Shown here: one piece after another, positions 22,699 to 31,306 of the stretch
Numbering within the stretch: position 1 is the stretch's first letter
How the letters are laid out: every line of letters starts with the position of its first letter
From: an uncultured Caryophanales bacterium
GTDB taxonomy: Bacteria; Bacillota_I; Bacilli_A; RF39; UBA660
Reading direction: 5' to 3'
Assembly (NCBI GenBank): GCA_948433085.1
Contig: CAOJDP010000007.1
Location: forward strand, 1 to 37,108
DNA length: 37,108 nt
Program-made: the position numbers and the translations under genes
Notes under the pieces: generated by a model
What the model saw: only the letters and a program-made list of their open reading frames with translations
What the model was told of the DNA's origin: nothing
Database searches by the model: none

Positions 22699-23616
22699 AT
22701 GAAAGAATTAAATAAAGCATTAAATCCCTATCAAAAGAACAATATAAAAGATATTTTAATGAAAAACTTTTTAGATGCAAAAGAACAAGAAATATTTCAG
22801 CAATTGATCAATGAAATTCCACTTCCAAATGAAATCTTATGTCATTATACTTCTATACTAGAAGAATGCGCAGTAGAATGGAATCATTGCAAACATTGTA
22901 AAGGACTTATGGACTGTAAAAATAAAGTAAATGGTTATGCTTATTTACCACATGTTAAAAAAGAACATCTAGAATTTGAATACCAAGCTTGTAAATATCA
23001 GTTGCATAACTTAGAAGAAGAACGTCATTTATTCTATATGACATGTTATGAAATTCCTTATGAAATTAAGCAGGCAAAAATGAAAAACATTTATACAAAT
23101 GACGAAAACCGATTTGAGGCCATTAAAGCTATCCATCGCTTTTTAAACGAATATCCAGCTTGTAAAGGCATTTATTTATATGGGAGCTTTGGAAGCGGAA
23201 AAACCTATTTATTATCTGCATTGTTTCGAGAATTTGCGAATAAAAAAATAAAAAGTGCGATTGTATTTTGGCCAAAATATTTACAAGATTTAAAAAGCGC
23301 TTTGAATGGAGAAAAAGATGAATTTAGAAATAAGTTAAATGCAGTGATGAAAGTTCCATTGTTACTGATTGATGATATAGGTGCTGAAAATACAACCGTA
23401 TGGGGAAGAGATGAAATATTCTGTCCAATTATGCAGTATAGAATGCAAGAACATTTGCCGACATTTTTCACCTCTAACTTAGATTTAAAAACGTTAGAAC
23501 AACATTTTAGTGTAACCAAGAGTGGAGTAGACGTGATAAAAGCAGGAAGAATCATTGAACGGATCAAACAAATGACAGAACCTGTAGAATTGATCAGTAA
23601 AAATTTGAGAAAATAA
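22699..23616 (+). CDS. dnaI: Primosomal helicase loader DnaI
   Basis: 305 residues. The N-terminal domain has a zinc cluster (C-x6-H-C-x2-C-x5-C with another Cys near 100) that contacts the replicative helicase. The C-terminal AAA+ domain (about 130-305) has Walker A G-S-F-G-S-G-K-T and Walker B L-L-L-I-D-D-I-G, plus sensor I F-F-T-S-N-L-D. It loads the hexameric helicase with DnaB and DnaD. AGGTGAG lies before ATG 22699 and it is co-transcribed with dnaB. No terminator is evident between it and the topA promoter. Confidence 0.93.
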   Translation: MKELNKALNPYQKNNIKDILMKNFLDAKEQEIFQQLINEIPLPNEILCHYTSILEECAVEWNHCKHCKGLMDCKNKVNGYAYLPHVKKEHLEFEYQACKYQLHNLEEERHLFYMTCYEIPYEIKQAKMKNIYTNDENRFEAIKAIHRFLNEYPACKGIYLYGSFGSGKTYLLSALFREFANKKIKSAIVFWPKYLQDLKSALNGEKDEFRNKLNAVMKVPLLLIDDIGAENTTVWGRDEIFCPIMQYRMQEHLPTFFTSNLDLKTLEQHFSVTKSGVDVIKAGRIIERIKQMTEPVELISKNLRK

Positions 23617-23617
23617 T

Positions 23618-23646
23618 TTGACTTTTTAAAATAAATCGTGTATAAA
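23618..23646 (+). promoter_or_regulatory. Promoter of topA
   Basis: TTGACT (23618-23623), 17-bp spacer, TATAAA (23641-23646), 22 bp before ATG 23669. It begins right after the dnaI stop. Confidence 0.75.
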
Positions 23647-23668
23647 GATTAGGAATAGGAAGTGACAT

Positions 23669-25696
23669 ATGTCAAAGAAATTAGTGATAGTGGAGTCGCC
23701 TGCTAAGGTAAAACCCATTGGAAAATATTTAGGAAGTGATTATCTTGTAACTTCTTCTAAGGGGCATATTAGAGATTTATCAACAAAAGGAAAATATGGA
23801 CTTGGAGTGGATATTGAAAATCATTTTGCACCCAATTATACAACTATTAAGGGTAAAAAAAGTGTAATTGATGAACTCAAAAAAGATGTGAAGAAAACAA
23901 ATTTTGTTTATTTAGCAACAGATCCAGACCGTGAAGGAGAGGCCATTAGTTGGCATTTATATGATGTATTGGGTTTAAATGAAAAGAATTCAGAACGTAT
24001 TGTATTTAATGAAATTACAAAAAACGCTGTCATTGAATCATTAAAGCATGCACGAAAAATTGATCAAAATTTAGTAAATTCACAAGAAACGAGAAGAATT
24101 TTAGATCGTATTATTGGCTTTCGTTTAAGTAAATTGATGCAGTCCAAAACAAGTGGATCTTCAGCAGGTCGTGTGCAAAGTGTTGCTTTAAAATTGATTG
24201 TAGATAGAGAAAGAGAAATTGAAGCATTCCAAAAAGAAGAATATTGGACGATAACAGCCCATTTTAAAGAAATGGATGCCGATTTATATGAGTACAATCA
24301 TAAAAAGTTAGAGATTAAAACGGAAAATGAATGTAATGAAATTTTAGAACGATTAAGTAACGCATTTCAAATTGAAAGTGTTGATAAAAAAGAGAAAGCG
24401 AAAAGTAGCCCTATGCCATTCATTACAAGTACATTGCAACAAGTCGCATCTTCTAGACTTGGTATGCGTACTAAAAAAACAATGATGCTTGCACAAAAAT
24501 TATATGAAGGAATTGAACTAGCAGATGAAACAGTAGGTTTAATCACTTATATGCGTACCGATTCTACCCGCCTTTCGTCTGATTTTATTAATGAGACATT
24601 TCACTATATTGAAGGTAAATATGGAAAAGAATATATAGGCTCTGTTAAAAAAAGTAAAAAAACAGAAAATGTTCAAGATGCCCATGAAGCAATTCGTCCA
24701 ACCAGTATTGAAAGAGATCCAATATCTGTAAAGCCTTATTTATCAGATGATGAATATAAGCTATATAGACTCATCTACTATAGGACTTTAGCAAACCTAA
24801 TGAGTCCAGCAAAAACAGATAATACAACAGTTATTTTAGACAATAACAATTATCAATTTAAAGCAACAGGTCAAGTGATTACTTTTGATGGTTATTTAAA
24901 AGTATATGCTGATTATGAAGATACAACCGAAAAAACATTGCCACCATTAGATGATTATAAATCCAATGTACTTGTATCGAATGAAATAGAAAAAGAACAA
25001 CACTTTACACAGCCTCCAGCACGATATACAGAGGCAAAATTAGTCCATGCAATGGAAGAATTAGGAATCGGAAGACCAAGTACTTATTCCAAAACAATGG
25101 AAACAATTCAAGCACGGGGCTATGCAAATTTAGTCGAGAAGAAGTTTGTACCGACTGATATCGGAACTGAAGTAACTGATAAGTTGCAAGAATGTTTTAG
25201 CCATATCATTAATGTAAAATATACAGCTGATATGGAAGATGATTTGGATAAAATTGCAGAAGGAAATCAAATTTGGTATGAGACATTAGATAAGTTTTAC
25301 CAGGATTTCGAACCTGCATTAAAAGATGCTTTTGATAAAATGGAGAAAAAAGAACCTGAAAAAACAGGTGAAGATTGTCCAAATTGTGGGAATCCATTGG
25401 TGATTCGTAAAGGGAGATATGGGGCTTTTACAGCTTGTAGCAATTATCCAGAATGCAAATATATTAAAGCAGATCCAAAACAAGTGGTTGAAATATGTGA
25501 CTGTCCTGTTTGTGATGGGAAAATTGTAGAAAAGAAGAGTAAAAAAGGTAAAGTTTTTTATGGATGTAACAATTATCCAGATTGTAAAACAGCATATTGG
25601 GATAAACCAACAGGCGAAAAATGTCCAGAATGTGGCAGTATGTTAACAGAAAAAAGAAACAAAATTAAGTGTAGTAGTTGTGATTATGAAAAATAA
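23669..25696 (+). CDS. topA: DNA topoisomerase I (type IA)
   Basis: 675 residues. Toprim domain at 1-120: L-V-I-V-E-S-P-A-K (catalytic Glu) and A-T-D-P-D-R-E-G-E-A (metal-binding DxD). The active-site tyrosine is Y294 in G-L-I-T-Y-M-R-T-D-S-T. Strand-passage core to about 560, then three C-terminal zinc-ribbon modules (C-P-N-C, C-P-V-C and C-P-E-C types, the last one short). It relaxes negative supercoils behind transcription and replication. The residues after the first motif read V-K-P-I rather than the common A-K-T-I, a minor variation. Own promoter and strong terminator, so it is monocistronic. Synteny topA-...-xerC is typical of Firmicutes; the usual trmFO between them is replaced here by an unknown gene. 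Confidence 0.97.
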   Translation: MSKKLVIVESPAKVKPIGKYLGSDYLVTSSKGHIRDLSTKGKYGLGVDIENHFAPNYTTIKGKKSVIDELKKDVKKTNFVYLATDPDREGEAISWHLYDVLGLNEKNSERIVFNEITKNAVIESLKHARKIDQNLVNSQETRRILDRIIGFRLSKLMQSKTSGSSAGRVQSVALKLIVDREREIEAFQKEEYWTITAHFKEMDADLYEYNHKKLEIKTENECNEILERLSNAFQIESVDKKEKAKSSPMPFITSTLQQVASSRLGMRTKKTMMLAQKLYEGIELADETVGLITYMRTDSTRLSSDFINETFHYIEGKYGKEYIGSVKKSKKTENVQDAHEAIRPTSIERDPISVKPYLSDDEYKLYRLIYYRTLANLMSPAKTDNTTVILDNNNYQFKATGQVITFDGYLKVYADYEDTTEKTLPPLDDYKSNVLVSNEIEKEQHFTQPPARYTEAKLVHAMEELGIGRPSTYSKTMETIQARGYANLVEKKFVPTDIGTEVTDKLQECFSHIINVKYTADMEDDLDKIAEGNQIWYETLDKFYQDFEPALKDAFDKMEKKEPEKTGEDCPNCGNPLVIRKGRYGAFTACSNYPECKYIKADPKQVVEICDCPVCDGKIVEKKSKKGKVFYGCNNYPDCKTAYWDKPTGEKCPECGSMLTEKRNKIKCSSCDYEK

Positions 25697-25733
25697 TCTG
25701 TAGAAATAATCCATTGGATAAACTTAGTAAAAG

Positions 25734-25772
25734 CAATCTATGATTCTATCTTCCAATGATGGAAATAGATTG
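25734..25772 (+). other. Stem-loop between topA and its terminator
   Basis: CAATCTAT (25734-25741) pairs with ATAGATTG (25765-25772), and an inner TTCCA-ATGA-TGGAA hairpin (25751-25764) abuts it, leaving a one-sided 9-nt bulge. No T run follows. It may stabilise the topA mRNA 3' end. Confidence 0.45.
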
Positions 25773-25784
25773 TATAGTCTATTT

Positions 25785-25812
25785 TGATCTTCGATAAGAA
25801 GGTCATTTTTTT
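25785..25812 (+). terminator. Terminator of topA
   Basis: TGATCTTC (25785-25792), loop GATAA, GAAGGTCA (25798-25805) with one wobble, then seven T. The bases from here to the next promoter (25813-25961) show nothing recognisable. Confidence 0.85.
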
Positions 25813-25961
25813 ACATATACAAAAAAGATCACAGCTATTAACTTACTATCTCATGAAGAAATTATCTATTTCGGGTAAAATAATATATGTAAATAAAACA
25901 AAATGGATCATAACCATAGAAAAACTTTAAATAATTCTGTTTCAAAAGATAATATTCTCAA

Positions 25962-25990
25962 TTTACATTTTAAAATAGAAATGCTATACT
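25962..25990 (+). promoter_or_regulatory. Promoter of the 26008-27643 operon
   Basis: TTTACA (25962-25967), 17 bp, TATACT (25985-25990), with TGC before the -10 (extended). The -10 ends only 17 bp before ATG 26008. Confidence 0.75.
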
Positions 25991-26007
25991 GATGTTAGGG
26001 TGATGAT

Positions 26008-26760
26008 ATGGCAAAATATAGTTTATGGATAACAGATGCGCATAGGAATACATTTATAGTTCCACTTCAAAGAAATGGTCAAAAAACAAAAGAAAAGGTG
26101 CACTTATACGAAATAGATTTGCTTACTGTATCATTAGGAAAAACGCAATTTGTTCAATGTTTAAAACAAAGCAAAATACCACCTTCTCAGTTTGATTGGT
26201 CAACTGCCATTGGTTATATTCAATATAAAGTGCAAGGAGAAAATAAATATTTACCACTTTTATTTGAAAGAGATGTTCTATTGATGCAATTTTTAAACTT
26301 TCAAAATCAATACCATTACCATAAAAATATGACAGAAATACAAATGCGAGGCCGCATGTTAAGTAAGAATGCAACAACAGATTTAAAAGATATGTTAGCA
26401 AAACTAGGAACTTATTCTGATTTTTTAATCGAAAGTGTTTGTAAATATCAGTTTGATTATTTGAATAGTCAATTACCAAAAAAAATAAAAAGGAAATTAT
26501 ACTGTTATATGCATTCTACAAATTTAGAAGAGCAAATTGAATATCGAAACGATCTAGTAAGAGAATTCATATCTTATCTAAATTTTAGAAAAGTAAAAAT
26601 AGTTGAATTTAATAAACAAATAGGAGAAAAATTAGAAACATTCCCTATATCTGATACGATGGAAGAAAATGAAAATGAAGAATTTTTAACTGAAGAAGAA
26701 AAAAAGATGATGTATGGAATGGAAGAGAGCGAAAAAGTATATGGAAAAACTTATCACTAA
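26008..26760 (+). CDS. Unknown protein translationally coupled to XerC
   Basis: 250 residues, soluble, no signal peptide. I do not recognise the family. The N-terminus is probably beta-rich (M-A-K-Y-S-L-W-I-T-D-A-H), the centre charged and helical (M-R-G-R-M-L-S-K-N-A-T-T-D-L-K-D-M-L), and the tail very acidic (E-E-N-E-N-E-E-F-L-T-E-E-E-K-K). No metal or nucleotide motif. GGTGAT precedes the ATG. Its last 20 bp overlap the start of the recombinase gene, so the two are almost certainly translated from one message. It occupies the slot where trmFO lies in B. subtilis (topA-trmFO-xerC) but has no FAD motif. Confidence 0.7.
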   Translation: MAKYSLWITDAHRNTFIVPLQRNGQKTKEKVHLYEIDLLTVSLGKTQFVQCLKQSKIPPSQFDWSTAIGYIQYKVQGENKYLPLLFERDVLLMQFLNFQNQYHYHKNMTEIQMRGRMLSKNATTDLKDMLAKLGTYSDFLIESVCKYQFDYLNSQLPKKIKRKLYCYMHSTNLEEQIEYRNDLVREFISYLNFRKVKIVEFNKQIGEKLETFPISDTMEENENEEFLTEEEKKMMYGMEESEKVYGKTYH

Positions 26761-27643
26761 TTTTTTGAAAATGTTAGAACAAAAAAATCTATCAAATTAT
26801 ACAATTATATCTTATCAAAATGATTTAGTAGACTTTAATCAATTTTTAAAATGTGAATTGATTGCAATACAAGAAACAGATTATAAAGTAATTCGTAGTT
26901 ATCTTGCTTATTTATATTCCAAAAATTATGCGAAAAGAACCATTGCGAGACATATCAGTTGTTTAAGAAGTTTTTATAAATATTTAATGAAAGAAAAAAT
27001 TATTTCAAAAAATCCAATGAAATTAATCTCCAATCCTAAGCTAGATCAAAAATTGCCAAAATTTTTATATAGAAATGAATTAGAAAAATTGCTTTCCATC
27101 CCAGATGAAACAACGCCATTAGGGATGCGTGATACAGTTTTATTAGAAATGATGTATTCTACAGGAGTTCGTGTAAGTGAACTTGTTACAATCAAGATAC
27201 AAGATGTTTATTTTCACGAACGAAAAATTAAAGTATATGGAAAAGGCAACAAAGAACGAATTGTGTTATATGGCTCTAAATTAGAAAAATTATTAGAAAC
27301 TTATCTCCAGGAAAAGCGAATTCAGCTATTAAAAAATAAAAGCAATGATTATTTATTATTAAATCATTTAGGAAACCCTTTAACCACCTCTGGCGTAAGG
27401 ACGATTTTAAATAAAGTGATTCAAAAAGGTGCTTTAAAATTTCATATTAGTCCCCATGTTTTGAGACATACATTTGCAACACATATGTTGAATGAAGGTG
27501 CGGATTTAAAAAGTGTACAGGAATTGCTTGGACATGAAAATTTATCTACTACACAAATTTATACACACGTATCCAACGAACATTTGAGACAGGTTTACCT
27601 CCATTCCCATCCAAGAGCAAACAAAGGTGTAAAAAACAATTGA
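26741..27643 (+). CDS. xerC: Tyrosine recombinase, XerC type
   Basis: 300 residues, the standard Xer length. The N-terminal SAM-like core-binding domain spans about 1-90 and the catalytic domain about 105-290. Catalytic residues are R144 (G-V-R-V-S-E-L), H239 and R242 (H-V-L-R-H-T-F), H265 (L-G-H-E) and nucleophile Y274 (T-T-Q-I-Y-T-H-V), all intact. It resolves chromosome dimers at dif together with its partner. The C-terminal H-P-R-A plus a basic tail and the position near topA favour XerC over XerD, but this is inference. The open frame extends to ATG 26714, but ATG 26741 has GGAAGAGAG upstream and gives the normal N-terminus. Overlaps the unknown gene. Confidence 0.88.
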   Translation: MEKLITNFLKMLEQKNLSNYTIISYQNDLVDFNQFLKCELIAIQETDYKVIRSYLAYLYSKNYAKRTIARHISCLRSFYKYLMKEKIISKNPMKLISNPKLDQKLPKFLYRNELEKLLSIPDETTPLGMRDTVLLEMMYSTGVRVSELVTIKIQDVYFHERKIKVYGKGNKERIVLYGSKLEKLLETYLQEKRIQLLKNKSNDYLLLNHLGNPLTTSGVRTILNKVIQKGALKFHISPHVLRHTFATHMLNEGADLKSVQELLGHENLSTTQIYTHVSNEHLRQVYLHSHPRANKGVKNN

Positions 27644-27668
27644 ATAAGGAAAATAGTTTTGTTATAAT
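27640..27668 (+). promoter_or_regulatory. Promoter of ppdK
   Basis: TTGAAT (27640-27645), 17 bp, TATAAT (27663-27668) with an extended TGT. The -35 overlaps the xerC stop codon. Confidence 0.75.
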
Positions 27669-27693
27669 AATGATGTCAAGATAGGAGGAAAAT

Positions 27694-30324
27694 ATGGCAA
27701 AATATGTATACTTATTTCGTGAAGGAAATAAAGACATGCGAAATTTACTTGGAGGTAAAGGAGCCAATTTAGCAGAAATGACAAATATTGGATTACCAGT
27801 TCCAAGTGGTTTTACAGTTACAACAGAAGCTTGTAACCAATATTATGCAGATGGAAAACAAATTAGTGAAGAAATTCAAAACCAAATTTTTGAAAAAGTA
27901 TCTGAATTAGAAACAATGGCAGGAAAAGAATTTGGCAATCCCACTAATCCATTATTAGTATCTGTACGTAGTGGTGCCCGTGCAAGTATGCCTGGAATGA
28001 TGGATACGATTTTAAATTTAGGTTTAACAGATGAAGTAGCAGAAGGATTTGCACAAAAAACAGGCAATAGACGTTTTGTTTATGATTCATATCGTCGTTT
28101 TATTAGTATGTTTGCAGACGTTGTAAAAGGATTTGACAAAAATAAATTTGAACGCATTTTAGAAACGCAAAAAGAAAAAAAGAATGTGAAATTTGATACC
28201 GATTTAACTGACGAAGATTTATATGAAGTTACACAAGAATTTAAAAAATTGTATGAACAATTAGATGGAAACCCCTTTCCACAAGATCCAAAAGTTCAAT
28301 TATTAGAAGCTGTACTTGCTGTATTCCGTTCATGGGACAATGAAAGAGCAAAAGTATACCGCAAAATGAATGAAATACCAGATAGTTGGGGAACAGCTGT
28401 TAATGTGCAAGAAATGGTATATGGAAATAGTGGTGAAACTTCTGGAACAGGCGTAGCATTTACGCGTAATCCTGCAACAGGAGAAAAGAAGTTATATGGA
28501 GAGTACTTAATCAATGCCCAAGGAGAAGATGTAGTTGCGGGAATTCGAACTCCACAAAGTATTGAAACTTTAAAGGAAGTAATGCCAGATGTTTATCAAC
28601 AATTTGCAAGTATTGCACAATCTTTAGAGAAACATTATAAAGATATGCAAGATATGGAATTTACAATTGAAAATGGAAAACTATTCATGCTACAAACACG
28701 TAATGGTAAACGAACAGCAAGTGCAGGGTTAAAAGTAGCATTAGATTTATTAAATGAAGGTATGATTACAGAAGAAGAAGCTGTATTACGTGTTAGTCCA
28801 AATGATTTGGATCAATTATTGCATCCAACATTTGATGTTGTAGCACTAAAAAATGGAAAAGTAATTGCCCAAGGATTAGCAGCATCCCCAGGCGCAGGAA
28901 CAGGTAAAATTTATTTTCATGCAAAAGATGTTATGGATGCAAGTGCAAGAGGAGAAGAGACGTTGTTAGTGCGTTTAGAAACCTCACCAGAAGATATTTC
29001 AGGAATGGCAAAATCGAAAGGGATTTTAACTGTTCGTGGAGGAATGACCTCTCATGCAGCAGTTGTAGCTCGTGGTATGGGAAGATGCTGTGTTTGTGGG
29101 TGCAGTTCTCTTGTAGTAGATGAGGAAAAGAAAACATTAACAACATCAGATGGAACTGTTTATCATGAAGGTGATTATCTATCAATTGATGGTAGTACAG
29201 GAATGGTGTATGGTGAAAAAATTCCAACAGTTGAAGCTAGTATTAGTGGCGATTTTGAAACATTTATGAATATGGCAGATCAATATCGTAAATTAAAAGT
29301 AAAAGTAAATGCGGATACGCCAGCAGATGCAATGCAAGCTATGAAATTTGGGGCTCAAGGCATTGGATTGTGTAGAACGGAACACATGTTCTTTAGTGAA
29401 GAGAGAATTTTTCAAGTACGTCGTATGATTACAGCAGAGACAAAAGAAAAGAGAATTGAAGCTTTAAATGAATTATTAGAAATGCAACGTGCTGATTTTG
29501 TGGAACTCTTTAGAACGATGAAGGGATTACCAGTAACCATTCGTTATTTAGATCCACCATTACATGAGTTCTTACCACATACAAATGAAGAAATCAAGGT
29601 ATTAGCAAGTTCACTGAATATGACTTTTGAAGCATTAAAAGAGAGAGTGGATTCTTTAAAAGAGTTTAATCCAATGATGGGGCATAGAGGGTGCAGATTA
29701 GATGTTACATATCCTGAGATTGCTGTTATGCAAACTAGGGCAGTGTTAGAGGCTGCAATTCTTGTAATTCGTGAAGGAATTGAAGTAAAACCACAAATTA
29801 TGATCCCACTTATAACGGATTTAACAGAATTAGAGTATGTGAAAGGGTTAGTAACAGAAACAGCAGAACAAGTTTTAACCGTAAACCAAATAAAAGTAGA
29901 TTATCAAATTGGTACGATGATAGAAACACCAAGAGCTTGTATGTTAGCAGATGAACTTGCGAAAGAAGCAGAATTCTTTAGTTTTGGAACAAATGATTTA
30001 ACACAACTTACATTTGGTTTTTCAAGAGATGATGCTTCTAAATTCTTAAATGATTATTATGAAAAGAAGATATTTGAAAATGATCCATTTGCAAAAATTG
30101 ATCAGCATGGTGTTGGATTGTTAATGGAATATGCAATTAAGAGTGGTAGAAAAACAAGACCAGAAATTGAACTTGGTATATGCGGAGAACACGCAGGAGA
30201 ACCTAGTAGTGTTGCTTTCTGTGATTTAATTGGATTAGACTATGTTTCATGTTCACCGTATCGTGTACCCGTTGCTCGTTTAGCGGCTGCACAAGCGAGT
30301 ATACGCGAAAAGGCTAACAAATAG
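27694..30324 (+). CDS. ppdK: Pyruvate, phosphate dikinase
   Basis: 876 residues, full family length. The N-terminal ATP-grasp domain (about 1-340) has K-G-A-N-L-A-E-M and S-V-R-S-G-A-R-A-S-M-P-G-M-M-D-T. The swivelling phosphohistidine domain carries H454 in G-G-M-T-S-H-A-A-V-V-A-R-G. The C-terminal PEP/pyruvate barrel (about 520-876) has G-L-C-R-T-E-H-M-F, G-T-N-D-L-T-Q and catalytic C830 (G-I-C-G-E-H-A-G). It interconverts pyruvate, ATP and Pi with PEP, AMP and PPi; in anaerobic Firmicutes it can run toward pyruvate as a PPi-dependent glycolytic step or toward PEP. The usual regulatory kinase/phosphatase gene (PPDK regulatory protein) is not adjacent. AGGAGG gives a strong RBS. Monocistronic. 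Confidence 0.97.
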   Translation: MAKYVYLFREGNKDMRNLLGGKGANLAEMTNIGLPVPSGFTVTTEACNQYYADGKQISEEIQNQIFEKVSELETMAGKEFGNPTNPLLVSVRSGARASMPGMMDTILNLGLTDEVAEGFAQKTGNRRFVYDSYRRFISMFADVVKGFDKNKFERILETQKEKKNVKFDTDLTDEDLYEVTQEFKKLYEQLDGNPFPQDPKVQLLEAVLAVFRSWDNERAKVYRKMNEIPDSWGTAVNVQEMVYGNSGETSGTGVAFTRNPATGEKKLYGEYLINAQGEDVVAGIRTPQSIETLKEVMPDVYQQFASIAQSLEKHYKDMQDMEFTIENGKLFMLQTRNGKRTASAGLKVALDLLNEGMITEEEAVLRVSPNDLDQLLHPTFDVVALKNGKVIAQGLAASPGAGTGKIYFHAKDVMDASARGEETLLVRLETSPEDISGMAKSKGILTVRGGMTSHAAVVARGMGRCCVCGCSSLVVDEEKKTLTTSDGTVYHEGDYLSIDGSTGMVYGEKIPTVEASISGDFETFMNMADQYRKLKVKVNADTPADAMQAMKFGAQGIGLCRTEHMFFSEERIFQVRRMITAETKEKRIEALNELLEMQRADFVELFRTMKGLPVTIRYLDPPLHEFLPHTNEEIKVLASSLNMTFEALKERVDSLKEFNPMMGHRGCRLDVTYPEIAVMQTRAVLEAAILVIREGIEVKPQIMIPLITDLTELEYVKGLVTETAEQVLTVNQIKVDYQIGTMIETPRACMLADELAKEAEFFSFGTNDLTQLTFGFSRDDASKFLNDYYEKKIFENDPFAKIDQHGVGLLMEYAIKSGRKTRPEIELGICGEHAGEPSSVAFCDLIGLDYVSCSPYRVPVARLAAAQASIREKANK

Positions 30325-30459
30325 AAAATGATATTGAGTTTTTTCTAGCCCGCATAATCATTACAAAAGATGATATTTTAAGATATTCAGATGTAATACC
30401 TGAATGTAAAAATGTGAGGTTAAAGAAACCTATCATTATTGATATTTATATATAATTTA

Positions 30460-30489
30460 GACTAGGATAGAAATATCTTGGTCTTTTTT
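30460..30489 (+). terminator. Terminator of ppdK
   Basis: A 10-bp stem with two wobbles (GACTAGGATA at 30460-30469, TATCTTGGTC at 30474-30483), GAAA tetraloop and six T. It lies 135 bp after the stop; the intervening bases hold only a small GGTT/AACC hairpin. Confidence 0.8.
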
Positions 30490-30537
30490 GTGTGAAAAGA
30501 TAAGATTTTTTGCGACAGGAAAAAGGAGGTGAAAAAA

Positions 30538-30916
30538 TGCGATTAATGTATTTAAAACCAAGGTTAAAAGATTTATCACAAGATTCTAGAATTGCCTTTG
30601 CAAGACAATTTAGAAGGCTTACTCAAGATGAAGTCTCAGAAAATTAGGATTATCTGGAGAAAGTAAGAGAATAAATATGACGAGATATGAGAAAGGGGAA
30701 AGAACACCGAAAGAAGATAGAACATTTGAGATTGCTAAAATATTAAATGTAAATATGAATTCTATTAGAAAGTATGAATATAAAGAGCCAATAGACATAG
30801 TTTATACTTTGATGTGGTTAGAAGAATTAATACCAAATTATTATATAGATTTATCAAATGTTCCTAATATAAATGAAAAAAGTATTTTAATAATTAAACT
30901 GGATTGGTTACAATAA
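30538..30916 (+). pseudogene. Frameshifted XRE-family HTH regulator
   Basis: A very strong RBS (AAAGGAGGTG) precedes ATG 30538. The frame reads M-R-L-M-Y-L-K-P-R-L ... F-R-R-L-T-Q-D-E-V-S-E-N then TAG. Moving one base restores K-L-G-L-S-G-E-S-K-R-I-N-M-T-R-Y-E-K-G-E-R, the second half of a Cro/CI helix-turn-helix, and continues to L-D-W-L-Q-TAA at 30916. A single A missing from an A run near 30642 (GAAAATTA where GAAAAATTA would read through) explains the break. The 79-residue downstream piece alone lacks the first HTH helices. The stop codon is partly inside the target duplication of the adjacent IS element. Probably a non-functional regulator, unless the base is a sequencing error. Confidence 0.7.
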
Positions 30917-30974
30917 ATTAGACAAAAAAGAAAAGGACAGATTATAATAAAAAGAAAAGAAAGAAGTTGAAAAA

Positions 30975-31265
30975 ATGGAGAATAACCGAAGAGAAAAAAG
31001 ACAGTATACAGAAGAATTTAAAACACAAATCGTAAATTTATATAACAATGGAAAAAAGCATTGTGAGCTTATTAGAGAATATGAACTAACTCCCTCCGCA
31101 TTAAATAACTGGATAAAGCAGTATAATACAAGTGGTTTGTTTAAAGCAAAAGACAATCGAACAGAAGAAGAAAATCGCCTTATAGAATTAGAAAAAGAAA
31201 ATAAGCAGTTAAGAATGGAAAATGATATTTTAAAGCAAGCAGCGCTGATAATGGGACGAAAATAA
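30975..31265 (+). CDS. IS3-family OrfA (HTH, leucine zipper)
   Basis: 96 residues. The IS3/IS911-type helix-turn-helix is at about 8-55 (Y-T-E-E-F-K-T-Q-I-V-N-L-Y, L-T-P-S-A-L-N-N-W-I-K-Q-Y), followed by a leucine-zipper-like helix (L-I-E-L-E-K-E-N-K-Q-L-R-M-E-N-D) and I-L-K-Q-A-A. It binds the IS ends and supplies the N-terminus of the OrfAB transposase. Its last sense codon is AAA directly before TAA (31260-31265), preceded by an A. Lys-tRNA could slip one base back there into the orfB frame. Confidence 0.9.
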   Translation: MENNRREKRQYTEEFKTQIVNLYNNGKKHCELIREYELTPSALNNWIKQYNTSGLFKAKDNRTEEENRLIELEKENKQLRMENDILKQAALIMGRK

Positions 31266-31306
31266 AAGTAATAAAAACAAATCAAGACAAGTATAGTATC
31301 AGTGCT

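Noticed and set aside
23205-23567. Long minus-strand open frames inside dnaI and other genes
   Set aside because: They are shadows of strong + strand genes with no RBS and no sensible composition.
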